From Chroococcidiopsis thermalis PCC 7203 (lineage in GTDB: Bacteria > Cyanobacteriota > Cyanobacteriia > Cyanobacteriales > Chroococcidiopsidaceae): a stretch of 64,000 nucleotides of DNA. The stretch is taken from contig NC_019695.1 in NCBI RefSeq assembly GCF_000317125.1, positions 3,150,336 to 3,214,335 on the forward strand, given 5' to 3'. Below, in pieces: positions 1 through 8,387 of this stretch. The position numbers and the translations under genes are program-made. The notes below the pieces were generated by a model. It ran no database searches. It saw only the letters and a program-made list of their open reading frames with translations, and was not told the origin of the DNA. Each line of letters opens with the position of its first letter. Position 1 is the first letter of the stretch.

Positions 1-252
1 TTCTATTTGGTTCGCCACAGTCGTATCAACCACTTGTTGTAGATAGGAAACATGCTGTACGACTTTTTCAATTTCTTGGCGGAGGTGTTGATTTTGTCTG
101 GCTAGCTGCTGATTTTGCGACTTGAGAGCGTCAATTATCTCCTGGGTAGCTTGCAACTCCAATGCCAATTCCCGATAGACCGAAAGTGGCACAGAGGGCA
201 TATAGTGATGAGATGTTGGATGATGATGAGCAGAGCTGGAGCTAGATCGCAT
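1..252 (-). CDS. Coiled-coil hypothetical protein, C-terminal part cut by window edge
   Basis: The 84 visible codons begin at ATG 252 and run off the left edge with no stop. The N-terminus is rich in Ser and His. It is followed by an amphipathic, Gln-rich stretch (about residues 30-75, QNQQLARQNQHLRQEIEKV) that looks like a coiled coil, preceded by PLSVYRELALELQ. No enzymatic motif is visible. Similar short coiled-coil proteins occur in cyanobacteria, but I cannot name the family. The function is unknown and the C-terminal end is outside the window. Confidence 0.6.
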   Translation of the reverse strand, partial: MRSSSSSAHHHPTSHHYMPSVPLSVYRELALELQATQEIIDALKSQNQQLARQNQHLRQEIEKVVQHVSYLQQVVDTTVANQIE

Positions 253-344
253 GGTTAGCGCCGTCAAAAGAAATATTCGCCACCAGTTTAGCCAGATTTT
301 GCTACTTTCACAGCTAAGTTGTAATATTTATCAGTTATTAGGAG

Positions 345-1196
345 TCAGGAGCCAGAAGTCAGGAGGGGAAAGAAATGCCCGACAGGTCCTTGTCCTTTGC
401 CAATGTTGAGGGCGTGTTTCAAGGCTGTGGTAACGTATTCTTTCGCTTGCCGTACAGCAGTTAATGGCTCTTTCCCCAAAGCGAGATTGGCTGCGATCGC
501 GGCGGCTAGGGTACAACCCGTACCGTGGGTATTTTTTGTATCGACTTGGGTTGTCGTTATTATCTCCAGGCGATCGCCATCAAACCAAACATCAACGCCG
601 CGCACCTCTCCTAACATTCCTCCACCCTTGACTAACACAGCCTTTGCTCCCGTCCGGCGAAAAATGTCCTCAGCCGCAGCTTTCATGTCATCTAAGCTAT
701 GAATTTCTTTCCCACTTAAGATCTGCGCTTCGTAGCGGTTAGGGGTGACTATGGTTGCTAGAGGGATGAGTTGCGATCGCAAGCTTGTTACTGCTGCATC
801 ATCAATTAACTGCGCTCCCGTGCGCGACACCATCACGGGATCGACAACCAATTTATCTATACTTAAGCTCTCAACTTGCTGGGATACGGCTGTAATAATT
901 TCCCGGTTGAGCAACATCCCAGTTTTTACACCTTGAACCCCGATATCCTCAACCACCGCTTGAATTTGAGCAACAACAGCAGCAGCAGGTAAAGCATCAA
1001 CTCGCGTAACATCCAAAGTATTTTGAGCCGTGATACAAGTAATCGCACTCGTACCGTGTACGCAATGGAAGGCGAAAGTTTTCAGATCTGCTTGAATTCC
1101 AGCCCCGCCGCCGCTATCCGATCCCGCAATTGTCATTGCGACTGGTACTGTCGCTGGTAGCGAGTTATGAGTATTGTGTAATTGGTCACTGGTCAC
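345..1196 (-). CDS. thiD: Hydroxymethylpyrimidine/phosphomethylpyrimidine kinase ThiD
   Basis: ThiD phosphorylates HMP and then HMP-P in the cytoplasm to make the pyrimidine half of thiamine diphosphate. The ribokinase-like fold is clear: MTIAGSDSGGGAGIQADLK near the N-terminus, the AQNT motif, VVDPVMVSRTG in the middle and the anion-hole signature TKNTHGTGCTLAAAIAA near the C-terminus. The usual family length is about 265 residues and this reading frame gives 283. The start is uncertain. GTG 1196 lies inside a TGGTCAC heptad array, while ATG 1136 would begin directly at the first beta strand and remove the residues that normally precede it. The gene begins 3 nt after the crtW stop, so the two are probably co-transcribed. 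The C-terminal tail (LLTSGS) is also encoded by repeat-like sequence. Confidence 0.93.
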   Translation of the reverse strand: MTSDQLHNTHNSLPATVPVAMTIAGSDSGGGAGIQADLKTFAFHCVHGTSAITCITAQNTLDVTRVDALPAAAVVAQIQAVVEDIGVQGVKTGMLLNREIITAVSQQVESLSIDKLVVDPVMVSRTGAQLIDDAAVTSLRSQLIPLATIVTPNRYEAQILSGKEIHSLDDMKAAAEDIFRRTGAKAVLVKGGGMLGEVRGVDVWFDGDRLEIITTTQVDTKNTHGTGCTLAAAIAANLALGKEPLTAVRQAKEYVTTALKHALNIGKGQGPVGHFFPLLTSGS

Positions 1197-1212
1197 TGGT
1201 CACTGGTCACTG
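1183..1212. repeat. Heptanucleotide STRR, (TGGTCAC)n, at the crtW/thiD junction
   Basis: About four copies of the 7-mer TGGTCAC. The array contains both the TGA stop of crtW (1200-1202) and the candidate GTG start of thiD (1194-1196). Confidence 0.9.
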
Positions 1213-2003
1213 ATAACTGATTCTTCTCTTTTCATCCTATAGACTTCTGGTAATTTCCACCAAGGAACTTGGGGATATTCGTGATGTTCTTCGTGATATC
1301 CAAAGTGGTAGCAAGCAAGAAACGACCAGAAAGACACTATGTGAGTTGATTGGGCGCGATGAATATTTTCGTAGCCTGCTCTTGGTTCTCTGTGAGTTAA
1401 GAACGTACCAAAGTAAAACAACTGTACCGAACTGAGAATTGCTGGTAACGCCCAAAATAAAATGAGGTGGGCTCTAGATATATTTAATAATACATTTGCG
1501 CTATGAAAAAGGAGTGTTAATCCAATGATTTGTCGCCAACTCCAATAGTTTCCAATAAAATATAAGTACCAGGCAAAAAAGTTTTTCTGCTTGCCGTTGT
1601 GAAAATCGGGATCGAGTTGACTGGCTGGATGTCGGTGATGCGCCCAGTGCTTTTGCAGCAATCGATTGTAAGGAAATAAAGCATATAAACTTACAGCGAC
1701 TCTACCAAACCAGCGATTTATTTGGAGATGATTTGGAGCGACTAGTCCATGCATGGCATCATGGGCTGTAATAAATAAGCCTGTATACAAAAATGTTTGC
1801 CAAACTATTGCTAATAGAATTCCCCAGATTCCCAGTTTTTCTAGTTGACTTGAGAGGAGAAAGCATAAACTAGCTATCCAAGTCACAATAATCGTTAAGG
1901 CAATTATAATCCCCTTATATGTATATGAATAACCAATATTCAATCGCGTTTCACTTTGGTTTAAAGCACTTTGTTGTAAAGGGTTCGGAATCGATGCAAC
2001 CAT
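1200..2003 (-). CDS. crtW: Beta-carotene ketolase, CrtW type
   Basis: This membrane di-iron oxygenase adds 4-keto groups to beta-carotene, giving echinenone, canthaxanthin or ketolated xanthophylls. All histidine boxes of the fatty-acid-desaturase superfamily are visible: [25 protein letters not shown] and [19 protein letters not shown], together with the CrtW-typical [18 protein letters not shown]. The hydrophobic segments fit a four-helix membrane protein and 267 residues is normal for CrtW. The start is ATG 2003. The last residues (SVISDQ) are encoded by the short repeats that lead into thiD. CrtO, the unrelated ketolase, is excluded because there is no dinucleotide-binding domain. Confidence 0.94.
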   Translation of the reverse strand: MVASIPNPLQQSALNQSETRLNIGYSYTYKGIIIALTIIVTWIASLCFLLSSQLEKLGIWGILLAIVWQTFLYTGLFITAHDAMHGLVAPNHLQINRWFGRVAVSLYALFPYNRLLQKHWAHHRHPASQLDPDFHNGKQKNFFAWYLYFIGNYWSWRQIIGLTLLFHSANVLLNISRAHLILFWALPAILSSVQLFYFGTFLTHREPRAGYENIHRAQSTHIVSFWSFLACYHFGYHEEHHEYPQVPWWKLPEVYRMKREESVISDQ

Positions 2004-2502
2004 GTCAGAGTAGAATCCTTAGCAAACGTAGAAGTAGACAAGCCAAACTTGAAGGCATTTGATGCAAGCCTTCCTTATCATATACGAATTTGTTAATTTT
2101 TGTTAATCTACCAAAGATAGATATGTTTTTAGTAGATATAAAATAGTTCTAGAGTTAGATTTGAAATAGTTATTCATGCAGCAAGGTTTGTCTGAGATTA
2201 GCTTTAATTCAGACAACAAAAGGCTTTTACTATTGCAATTTAAATAAGAAGGGGAAAAATTCTCATCTAACTCGCGACAGATTGCTTGTTGGTAAAAAGC
2301 TTTACGATCGAAGACTTAGGGAGTAGAGAGCAGAGCCAAACAAATTTACGAAAAACTTTATTTGTTGTCGGAGTGAAACTTTAAAGATATTTGTTGCGAT
2401 CGCGCCGAGAAAAATAAAATTAGTTGATTAATTATTAACTTTATTTCTAGTTATAAATATTTTCTATAGTAGGGAGCGTTACTAACGCCCCCCTACGTTG
2501 TT
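2004..2502. other. Intergenic region between crtW and msrA
   Basis: AT-rich and without a convincing gene. It must hold the crtW promoter at its left end and the 3' end of msrA at its right end. The only structure noted is the palindrome at 2469-2496. Confidence 0.6.
2469..2496. terminator. Palindromic hairpin downstream of msrA
   Basis: GTAGGG and CCCTAC flank a GCGTTA-C-TAACGC core just beyond the msrA stop. It is a likely transcription-end hairpin. The GTAGGGG/CCCCTAC ends match other dispersed palindromes in this window. Confidence 0.5.
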
Positions 2503-3156
2503 CTAACTTGCTATCAATCCCACCGGACAGGCTACATTCGTACCCCCTAAACCACAATACCCGCCAGGATTCTTTGCCAGATATTGCTGATGATATTCCT
2601 CTGCCCAATAAAATTCGGGAGCATCAATAATTTCAGTGGTTATCTTGCCATATCCTGCCTGAGTCAAGGCTTGCTGATAGGTATCTCGCGTTGCTATTGC
2701 TAATTGTTTCTGTTCTTCAGAGTAGACGTAGATTCCCGAACGGTATTGGGTTCCGACATCGTTTCCTTGCCGCATACCCTGAGTTGGGTCGTGGTTTTCC
2801 CAGAAAACTTTCAGCAATTGTTCGTAACTAATGACTTTGGGATCGTAGACGACAAACACAACTTCATTGTGACCCGTCATCCCCGAACAAACTTCTTTAT
2901 AAGTGGGGTTGGGCGTAAAGCCAGCCGCGTAGCCAACAGCAGTGATAAAAACGCCATCTAACTGCCAAAACTTGCGTTCTGCACCCCAGAAACAGCCCAT
3001 ACCAAACATAGCTGTCTCCATACCGGTAGGATATGGCGGCTTGAGAGGATTTCCATTTGTGTAGTGAGTCTGAGGTACGGGCATTGCTTGCGATCGTCCG
3101 GGTAAAGCCTCCTGAGGAGAAGGCATAGCGATTTTTTTACCAAATCCGAATATCAT
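2503..3156 (-). CDS. msrA: Peptide-methionine (S)-S-oxide reductase MsrA
   Basis: MsrA reduces the S-epimer of methionine sulfoxide, free or in proteins, repairing oxidative damage. The catalytic motif [11 protein letters not shown] is present, as are the [12 protein letters not shown] stretch and the Cys-containing C-terminus ([16 protein letters not shown]) that supplies resolving cysteines. The start was set at ATG 3156 (MIFGFGKK) because an AGGAAA ribosome-binding site sits just upstream; the longer reading from 3177 adds seven unlikely residues. The roughly 40-residue N-terminal extension before the core is usual in cyanobacterial MsrA. It stands alone between two intergenic gaps. Confidence 0.95.
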   Translation of the reverse strand: MIFGFGKKIAMPSPQEALPGRSQAMPVPQTHYTNGNPLKPPYPTGMETAMFGMGCFWGAERKFWQLDGVFITAVGYAAGFTPNPTYKEVCSGMTGHNEVVFVVYDPKVISYEQLLKVFWENHDPTQGMRQGNDVGTQYRSGIYVYSEEQKQLAIATRDTYQQALTQAGYGKITTEIIDAPEFYWAEEYHQQYLAKNPGGYCGLGGTNVACPVGLIAS

Positions 3157-3367
3157 TATTGTTTTCCTAACTCTCAATCTCTAAACAACAGCTTTACCTT
3201 ACTTAACATTGTAGAGATTTTAGTGAGTAACAACACGATCGCCGAGAAAAGCAAACAGCAAAAAAGCAAGAAGAATGAAACAACAAAGTGGTTTAGGTAA
3301 ATCGACTTTGTTGCAATAGTCTTGATAAGATCGTTCCAATCCGGTTGGTCGAAAACAATCACAGGTA

Positions 3368-4870
3368 ATGCAGCAAGAACAAAGCGATCGCGTATTAACA
3401 GCCTTGCAAGAGTTTTTCACTACACCTCTAGCAACGAAACTAAGCAAGCATCAACAAGTTTCTCCTCAAGCTGCTGCCTTAGAGTTATTTCGCGATGTGG
3501 CTGCAACTGTACCAGCATACAAAACTTTTTTGACGGCACGGGGAATCGAGCCAACAGCAATTCAAACTTTGGCAGACTTTCAACAACTGCCGCTACTGAC
3601 AAAAGACAACTACCTACGTTGTCATTCCCTGCCAAATTTTTGTCGGCACGGACAACTAGAAAGATGCGATATGGTAGCAGCATCATCGGGTTCTACGGGG
3701 AAACCAACGTATTGGTTGCGCTACCTGACCGACGAACTGCAAATTGCCACCCGCTTTGAACAAATATTTCACGATAGCTTTTTTGCTGACACCCGCCCCA
3801 CTCTAGCAGTTGTCTGTTTTACGTTGGGAACTTGGGTAGGTGGGATGTTTACAACTGATTGCTGTCGCCACTTGGCAAGTAAGGGTTATCCCATCACTGT
3901 TGTAACTCCAGGGAATAACAAAACAGAAATCTGCCGTGTCGTGCAAGAACTGGGTAGTTTATTCGAGCAAGTAGTATTACTGGGATATCCGCCCTTTCTC
4001 AAAGATGTCATTGACACTGGTAGAGCTAACGGCATAGAGTGGCAGCGCTACCAAATCAAATTAGTCCTAGCAGGAGAAGTCTTCAGCGAAGAGTGGCGGA
4101 GTTTAGTAGGGGAACGAGTGGGAGCAAACAATCCCTACTATGATTCTGCTTCACTCTACGGCACGGCTGATGCTGGCGTGTTAGGCAATGAAACACCTTT
4201 GAGTATCTGCATCCGACGTTTTTTAGCAGAGAATCCAGAAGTAGCCCGTAGCTTATTTGGGGAATCGCGCTTACCCACCTTAGTACAATACGATCCGCTC
4301 AGCCGCTTTTTTGAAGTGCAAGACGGCACGCTACTATTTTCGGGCGATAATGGCATTCCCCTCGTGCGATATCACATTGCCGATACAGGTGGAATCATTG
4401 CTTACGATGCCATGCTGGAATTTTTGCGATCGCACGGATTCGACCCGATCGTCACTTTACAGCAACAAGGAACGAGAGGCATCCATGCTCTACCTTTCGT
4501 CTACGTGTTTGGGCGTGCTAATTTTACTATTTCTTACTTTGGCGCAAATATCTATCCCGAAAATGTCATCGTTGGCTTAGAACAACCGCAGATTCGAGAA
4601 TGGGTGACGGGTAAATTTGTAATGGAAGTGAAGGAAGATGCCGATCGAAACCGTTTCTTCTCTATAGTGGTAGAGTTAGCACCAGGGGTAGAGGGAAATG
4701 AAGCAAAAAGAAATGCGATCGCCACCTCAATTCACGCGCAATTGCTCCGACTCAATAGCGAATTTGCCAATTACGTCCCCCCCGAATATCAAATTCCTCA
4801 CGTATCCCTCGCCCCCACCGGAGATCCAGAGTACTTCCCCGTAGGAGTCAAGCATCGATATACAAGATGA
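3368..4870 (+). CDS. Phenylacetate-CoA ligase (PaaK)-like adenylate-forming enzyme
   Basis: This is a 500-residue member of the ANL/PaaK superfamily, which adenylates a carboxylic acid and usually passes it to CoA. The P-loop-like signature AASSGSTGKPTYW lies near residue 105 and the YGTADAGVLGNE motif, where the adenine-binding region is expected, lies near residue 265. A C-terminal domain with FGRANFTISYFGANIYPENV follows. No neighbouring paa or carrier-protein gene indicates the substrate, so 'phenylacetate' is only a family name. The gene begins at ATG 3368 after a 211-bp gap from the divergent msrA and ends just before a perfect palindrome. Confidence 0.8.
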   Translation: MQQEQSDRVLTALQEFFTTPLATKLSKHQQVSPQAAALELFRDVAATVPAYKTFLTARGIEPTAIQTLADFQQLPLLTKDNYLRCHSLPNFCRHGQLERCDMVAASSGSTGKPTYWLRYLTDELQIATRFEQIFHDSFFADTRPTLAVVCFTLGTWVGGMFTTDCCRHLASKGYPITVVTPGNNKTEICRVVQELGSLFEQVVLLGYPPFLKDVIDTGRANGIEWQRYQIKLVLAGEVFSEEWRSLVGERVGANNPYYDSASLYGTADAGVLGNETPLSICIRRFLAENPEVARSLFGESRLPTLVQYDPLSRFFEVQDGTLLFSGDNGIPLVRYHIADTGGIIAYDAMLEFLRSHGFDPIVTLQQQGTRGIHALPFVYVFGRANFTISYFGANIYPENVIVGLEQPQIREWVTGKFVMEVKEDADRNRFFSIVVELAPGVEGNEAKRNAIATSIHAQLLRLNSEFANYVPPEYQIPHVSLAPTGDPEYFPVGVKHRYTR

Positions 4871-4878
4871 AGTCGCAA

Positions 4879-4906
4879 GTAGAGACGTTACATGTAACGT
4901 CTCTAC
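4879..4906. repeat. Perfect 28-bp palindrome, dispersed family A
   Basis: GTAGAGACGTTACA is followed immediately by its exact reverse complement. Related copies occur at 25742-25773 and 29063-29098. All three lie just downstream of a gene end, so they may act as terminators or be REP/MITE-type mobile sequences. Confidence 0.85.
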
Positions 4907-4939
4907 ATTGATAACTGACAACTGACAACTGACCTTACA

Positions 4940-5317
4940 ATGAGTGTAGAGAGAAAACCCTCATATATGCCTAACAACCGTTCAGGAGTCTTTATCGGCG
5001 GTTTTTTATTAGGTGCTGCCGTCGGCACTTTAACTGGAATGTTAATCGCCCCACGTAGCGGACGAGAAGCGCGACAGTTGTTGAAAAAATCTGCTAATGC
5101 TATCCCAGAACTAGCAGAAGATTTATCGACTAGCGTGCAACTCCAGGCAGACCGTCTTTCAGGATCGGCATTACGTAGTTGGGATGATACATTAGAACGA
5201 TTGCGAGAGGCGATCGCGGCTGGGGTTGAAGCCAGTCAGCAAGAGCGTCAAGCCATCAAACGGCAAAATAATGAGATTACTTCCGATTCCCGTACTGCTT
5301 ATACAGATCGCCCGTAG
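4940..5317 (+). CDS. YtxH domain-containing protein
   Basis: A 125-residue protein. A glycine-rich hydrophobic segment (FIGGFLLGAAVGTLTGMLIAP) is followed by the RSGREAR(Q/E)LL turn and an amphipathic helical tail, the typical layout of YtxH proteins, which are small membrane-anchored stress-related proteins of unknown mechanism. ATG 4940 is taken as start; ATG 4967 (MPNNRSG) is an alternative closer to the domain. The 3' end overlaps the next gene by 47 nt, which suggests coupled translation. Confidence 0.8.
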   Translation: MSVERKPSYMPNNRSGVFIGGFLLGAAVGTLTGMLIAPRSGREARQLLKKSANAIPELAEDLSTSVQLQADRLSGSALRSWDDTLERLREAIAAGVEASQQERQAIKRQNNEITSDSRTAYTDRP

Positions 5318-5852
5318 TGCCACTGCGATCGATCCGCTGTTTTGGCTCGGACTGTCACTACTGCTAGTTGCTATTAGCCTCACAGCAGTTTTAGTGGCAG
5401 CCGTGCCAGCTTTTCACGAATTAGCACGGGCATCTCGCAGTGCCGAAAAACTCTTCGATACGCTCAAACGAGATTTGCCTCCAACTTTAGAAGCAATTCG
5501 CTTGACAGGGTTAGAAATTAGCGATTTGACCGATGATGTGAGCGATGGGGTAAAAAGTGCGGCACAAATTGCCAAGCAAGTCGATCGCAATTTAGATCGA
5601 GCCAAGGAACAAGCAAGAAGCGTCGAGGTGAATACTCGCAGCGTCTTCACAGGTGTAAAAGCAGCCTGGAAAACTTTCACCCGTAGCACCCCTAACCGCC
5701 ATAGTCGCGATCGCCTTCCAGCAGAATCAAGGCAACCCTTACCCACATACTTCAATAAAAATTCAGATAGTGACTTCGACAAGGATACAGTCATCCCAGA
5801 AGAAAATCGTCTCAAATCGCCTCCTTTCTACTTTGATGACGAAGAGGAATGA
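5271..5852 (+). CDS. DUF948-like membrane protein
   Basis: About 193 residues from ATG 5271. One N-terminal membrane helix (FWLGLSLLLVAISLTAVLVAAVPAF) precedes a long amphipathic helix containing the DUF948-like pattern of repeated K/R, D/E and V/L. The C-terminal third is charged and probably unstructured. Out-of-frame overlap with the YtxH gene marks the two as a conserved cyanobacterial pair. Their role is not known; both are predicted to sit at the inner or thylakoid membrane. The longer reading from 5226 is less likely because it would precede the ATG without adding domain sequence. Confidence 0.7.
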   Translation: MRLLPIPVLLIQIARSATAIDPLFWLGLSLLLVAISLTAVLVAAVPAFHELARASRSAEKLFDTLKRDLPPTLEAIRLTGLEISDLTDDVSDGVKSAAQIAKQVDRNLDRAKEQARSVEVNTRSVFTGVKAAWKTFTRSTPNRHSRDRLPAESRQPLPTYFNKNSDSDFDKDTVIPEENRLKSPPFYFDDEEE

Positions 5853-5875
5853 ATTGTAAATCGTAAGTCGAGAAT

Positions 5876-5944
5876 TCACTGGTCACTGGTCACTGGTCAC
5901 TGGTCACTGGTCACTGGTCACTGGTCACTGGTCACTGGTCACTG
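5876..5944. repeat. Heptanucleotide STRR, about 10 copies of CACTGGT
   Basis: An uninterrupted 7-bp tandem array of about 69 bp between the DUF948-like and DUF427 genes. The same unit (or its complement ACCAGTG) recurs at 1183-1212, 9160-9202 and 41325-41392. Confidence 0.95.
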
Positions 5945-6019
5945 CTCATGCGCTCCCTGCTCTTGATAGAGTCATAATGATATCTGGAGAGTTTGTGAAT
6001 TGAAGCAAAATAATTAACT

Positions 6020-6304
6020 ATGGCGAAAGCAATTTGGAATGGAGCTGTCTTAGCTGAAAGCTCCAAAACAGAGATTGTTGAGGGCAACCACTACTTCCCT
6101 CCCGATGCGATCGACAAGCAGTATTTTCAAGAATCTTCCACTCATACGACTTGCCCTTGGAAAGGAACTGCCAGCTACTACAATGTTGTCGTTGATGGAC
6201 AAGTTAACAAAGATGCTGCTTGGTACTATCCCACAGCCAAAGAGAAGGCAAAAAATATTGAGGGTTACATTGCCTTCTGGCGTGGAGTAAAAGTCGAATC
6301 ATAG
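6020..6304 (+). CDS. DUF427 domain-containing protein
   Basis: A 94-residue protein matching the compact DUF427 beta fold: an AIWNGAVLAES start, then GNHYFPPDAI, then the conserved TTCPWKGTASYYNV and DAAWYYPTAKEKAKNIEGYIAFW. The family is widespread and its biochemical role is unsettled. The ATG 6020 start and full domain coverage leave little doubt about the gene itself. It follows a long heptad repeat array, so it probably has its own promoter around 5950-6015. Confidence 0.85.
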   Translation: MAKAIWNGAVLAESSKTEIVEGNHYFPPDAIDKQYFQESSTHTTCPWKGTASYYNVVVDGQVNKDAAWYYPTAKEKAKNIEGYIAFWRGVKVES

Positions 6305-6488
6305 TCAGTCATTGGTCACTGGACATCAGAGGTGAAAGGTGAGAGGTGAGAGGTGAGAAAAATTAGTTATCAATTACTAAGTTCTTTTACTCTTACCTTC
6401 TGTCTCCTATCTGCGGACGATCGCCGATCCTATCAGGATTTCTCGATCGTCTAGTAGCACCAGTTCTCTATCAGTACAAATGACCAAT

Positions 6489-6556
6489 GACGTAGGCGTA
6501 GACACCCGAAGGGTGTCTTCTCGAAGAATAGCCCTTCCCGAAGGGTATGACAAATG
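6489..6556. repeat. Dispersed palindromic repeat with ACCCGAAGGGT core
   Basis: GACACCCGAAGGGTGTC forms a hairpin and is followed by a second one, CCCTTCCCGAAGGG. This GTAGGCGTAG-type sequence is a known style of cyanobacterial intergenic repeat. It lies just beyond the stop of the small zinc-ribbon gene. Confidence 0.7.
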
Positions 6557-6557
6557 A

Positions 6558-6809
6558 CTACCTAGCCCGAGCTTTTTTTGCCTGCTTAACCAGTACGGGT
6601 CTGGGTTTTTTCTTTTTGTATTTCGGGTCTTCCACCATACGAGACATGGGAGGACGGCAAGTTTCACAATACAGAGGTCTAGGACCATAACTCTCCCGTT
6701 CCGTGGGTTGACTGCATTGCTGGCAGATGAATTTATATAACCGAGTATGGATTGTACGTTCGTGGGCGCGGACTGTGTACTCTCGAACAAAAACCTTTTT
6801 GGATGGCAT
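6558..6809 (-). CDS. Small zinc-ribbon protein, conserved hypothetical
   Basis: An 83-residue basic protein from ATG 6809 ([13 protein letters not shown]). Two CxxC pairs (FICQQCSQ and LYCETCRPP) form a probable zinc ribbon, followed by a Lys/Arg-rich tail ([19 protein letters not shown]) that suggests RNA or ribosome contact. The ATG nine nt upstream of the longer reading was preferred because the sequence after it is well formed. The family appears cyanobacterial and I do not know its function. It is divergently arranged with the next gene across 66 bp. Confidence 0.7.
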   Translation of the reverse strand: MPSKKVFVREYTVRAHERTIHTRLYKFICQQCSQPTERESYGPRPLYCETCRPPMSRMVEDPKYKKKKPRPVLVKQAKKARAR

Positions 6810-6875
6810 GACAAACAAAACCTAGCTATGGTGTATCCAATATGCTAACTAGAAAGGAGTTTAATACTGAAAAAA

Positions 6876-8216
6876 ATGCCTCTTCATAGACAACTTCAAC
6901 ACTTAATCGAAAACTTAATTGCTCTGAAAGAGCTTTACCACACCCAGCTCGTAGAGTCTGAGAAACAGGTAGCTCGCTTCAAAGAGCAATTGTCGCATGT
7001 CAACGGGTTACTAGTAGCACAGTTGGTAGAAAATCAACAGTTTGTACAAAGCCTAGTCGATATGCGATCGCAATGTCATGCTCAACTAGAAGCGAACCAA
7101 CGCCAAGCAGCCCATGCTAGAGAACAAATAACTCACGTTAATGCTCTCCTCGCAGACCAAGTGAGCTTACCTCCAATGCAACATGCATTTGAGCTGCCAA
7201 CGACTGCTTTTGAAGAACAGCCACGGCAAACCCTATCTGGTATAACTGCACCCGAACCCGAATCATTCTCTCAGCCTCTATCCGACCTTACCCAACCACA
7301 GCCCCAAGCAGAAGCTGAACTTACCCAACCACAGTTCCAAGCAGAAGCTGAACTTACCCAACCACAGCCCCAAGCAGAAGCTGAACTTACCCAACCACAG
7401 TTCCAAGCAGAAGCTGAACTTACCCAACCACAGCCCCAAACAGAAGCTGAACTTACCCAACCACAGTTCCAAGCAGAAGCTGAACTTGCCCAACCACAGC
7501 CCCAAGCAGAAGCTGAACTTGCCCAACCACAACTCCAAACAGAAGTTGCCGAAACACCTCTGGAGGTAGGAGAGACGAGCGGGGACACTGCCAGATCTCC
7601 TTCGGCTATTAAAACTCCAATGAAGGCAGAATATCAGAATCTGACGAAAATTCAAGCAGTGGAAAAGCTATTGCAGGAAAACCAGGGCAAGATTTTAACT
7701 GTGGAGTATATCATCTGGTCATTGTATGGTGACATGGATGCAGAAGCGGTCAAAGCAGAAAAACCCAGGATCTATGATACCCTCGGACAAGGTACGGATA
7801 AAGGGATTTGGGAAAAAGTCCCAGATCAACCAGCTTGCTATACTTACAAGTTGAGCCTAGTGGAACCTACAGCAGATTCGGAATCTGCCACGGCTAACAC
7901 CTCCCGCTTACCCGTAAGTTCTCGTCGGCGACCGTCGCGGCGTGGTAAAAGCGATGATATGCTGCCTCGCTACAATCATCTCAGTCTGACTGCGGCTGTG
8001 GAAGTGGTGGTGAACGAGCATCCTGGTGAAGTGATTACCACTGAGAAAGTTGCCAAAGTGCTATACGGCGATGACATTGACGGACGTGCCTTAGTCAAAG
8101 CTAAAGACCGGATTGGTAAAACCCTCTGGGGAGGAGCTACCCAAGGACGATGGCAGCGGATTCCAGGTAGACTGGGCTGTTATACGCTGAATTTGAAAAC
8201 TTTGAAAAAGGGTTAG
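6876..8216 (+). CDS. Coiled-coil protein with 11-residue tandem repeats and two winged-helix-like modules
   Basis: A 446-residue protein in three parts. Residues 1-100 are helical and coiled-coil-like, with an internal duplication (KEQLSHVNGLLVAQL and REQITHVNALLADQV). Residues 138-225 are eight copies of an 11-residue unit of the form LTQPQPQAEAE, alternating P and F at position 6 to make a 22-residue higher-order unit. Residues about 250-330 and 370-440 are two related modules (AVEKLLQENQGKILTVEYI and AVEVVVNEHPGEVITTEKV, each followed by LYGD and a W-x-(K/R)-(V/I)-P ending in CYT) that resemble winged helices. A clear AGAAAGGAG ribosome-binding site precedes ATG 6876. The function is unknown; DNA or protein scaffolding is a guess. 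Confidence 0.8.
   Translation: MPLHRQLQHLIENLIALKELYHTQLVESEKQVARFKEQLSHVNGLLVAQLVENQQFVQSLVDMRSQCHAQLEANQRQAAHAREQITHVNALLADQVSLPPMQHAFELPTTAFEEQPRQTLSGITAPEPESFSQPLSDLTQPQPQAEAELTQPQFQAEAELTQPQPQAEAELTQPQFQAEAELTQPQPQTEAELTQPQFQAEAELAQPQPQAEAELAQPQLQTEVAETPLEVGETSGDTARSPSAIKTPMKAEYQNLTKIQAVEKLLQENQGKILTVEYIIWSLYGDMDAEAVKAEKPRIYDTLGQGTDKGIWEKVPDQPACYTYKLSLVEPTADSESATANTSRLPVSSRRRPSRRGKSDDMLPRYNHLSLTAAVEVVVNEHPGEVITTEKVAKVLYGDDIDGRALVKAKDRIGKTLWGGATQGRWQRIPGRLGCYTLNLKTLKKG
7287..7550 (+). repeat. Intragenic 33-bp tandem repeat, eight copies
   Basis: Eight direct repeats of a 33-bp unit beginning CTTACCCAACCACAG, in frame within the preceding gene. Paired units (66 bp) are more alike than adjacent ones. 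Copy number is likely to vary between strains. Confidence 0.95.
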
Positions 8217-8285
8217 TTGTTAGTTGACGGTTAATAGTTGATGGCTATTGGTTGCTATTCTCCCTTGTCCCCCTTCCTGGCTCTT

Positions 8286-8313
8286 GTAGGGGCGCACTGC
8301 TGTGCGCCCCTAC
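8286..8313. terminator. 12-bp stem palindrome (GTAGGGGCGCAC)
   Basis: GTAGGGGCGCAC, a TGCT loop, and GTGCGCCCCTAC form a perfect hairpin between two + strand genes. A variant lies at 20529-20548. There is no T tract, so it is either a dispersed repeat or a factor-assisted transcription stop. Confidence 0.6.
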
Positions 8314-8387
8314 CGACTCTCGAAAAATTCTGGGTTAAGATGTATTGTCCATCTGCGATCGCCTAGCAATTGACTCTATCCTCACCT

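Noticed and set aside
1137-1196. The thiD N-terminal extension as a certain coding region
   Set aside because: Kept as a possibility only; GTG 1196 lies in a tandem repeat and ATG 1136 removes residues expected by the fold, so neither start is secure.
7271-7655. Two long antisense ORFs rich in WLGKFSFCLG repeats
   Set aside because: They are the reverse reading of the 33-bp repeats in the 446-residue gene; the sense frame has a good RBS and domains.
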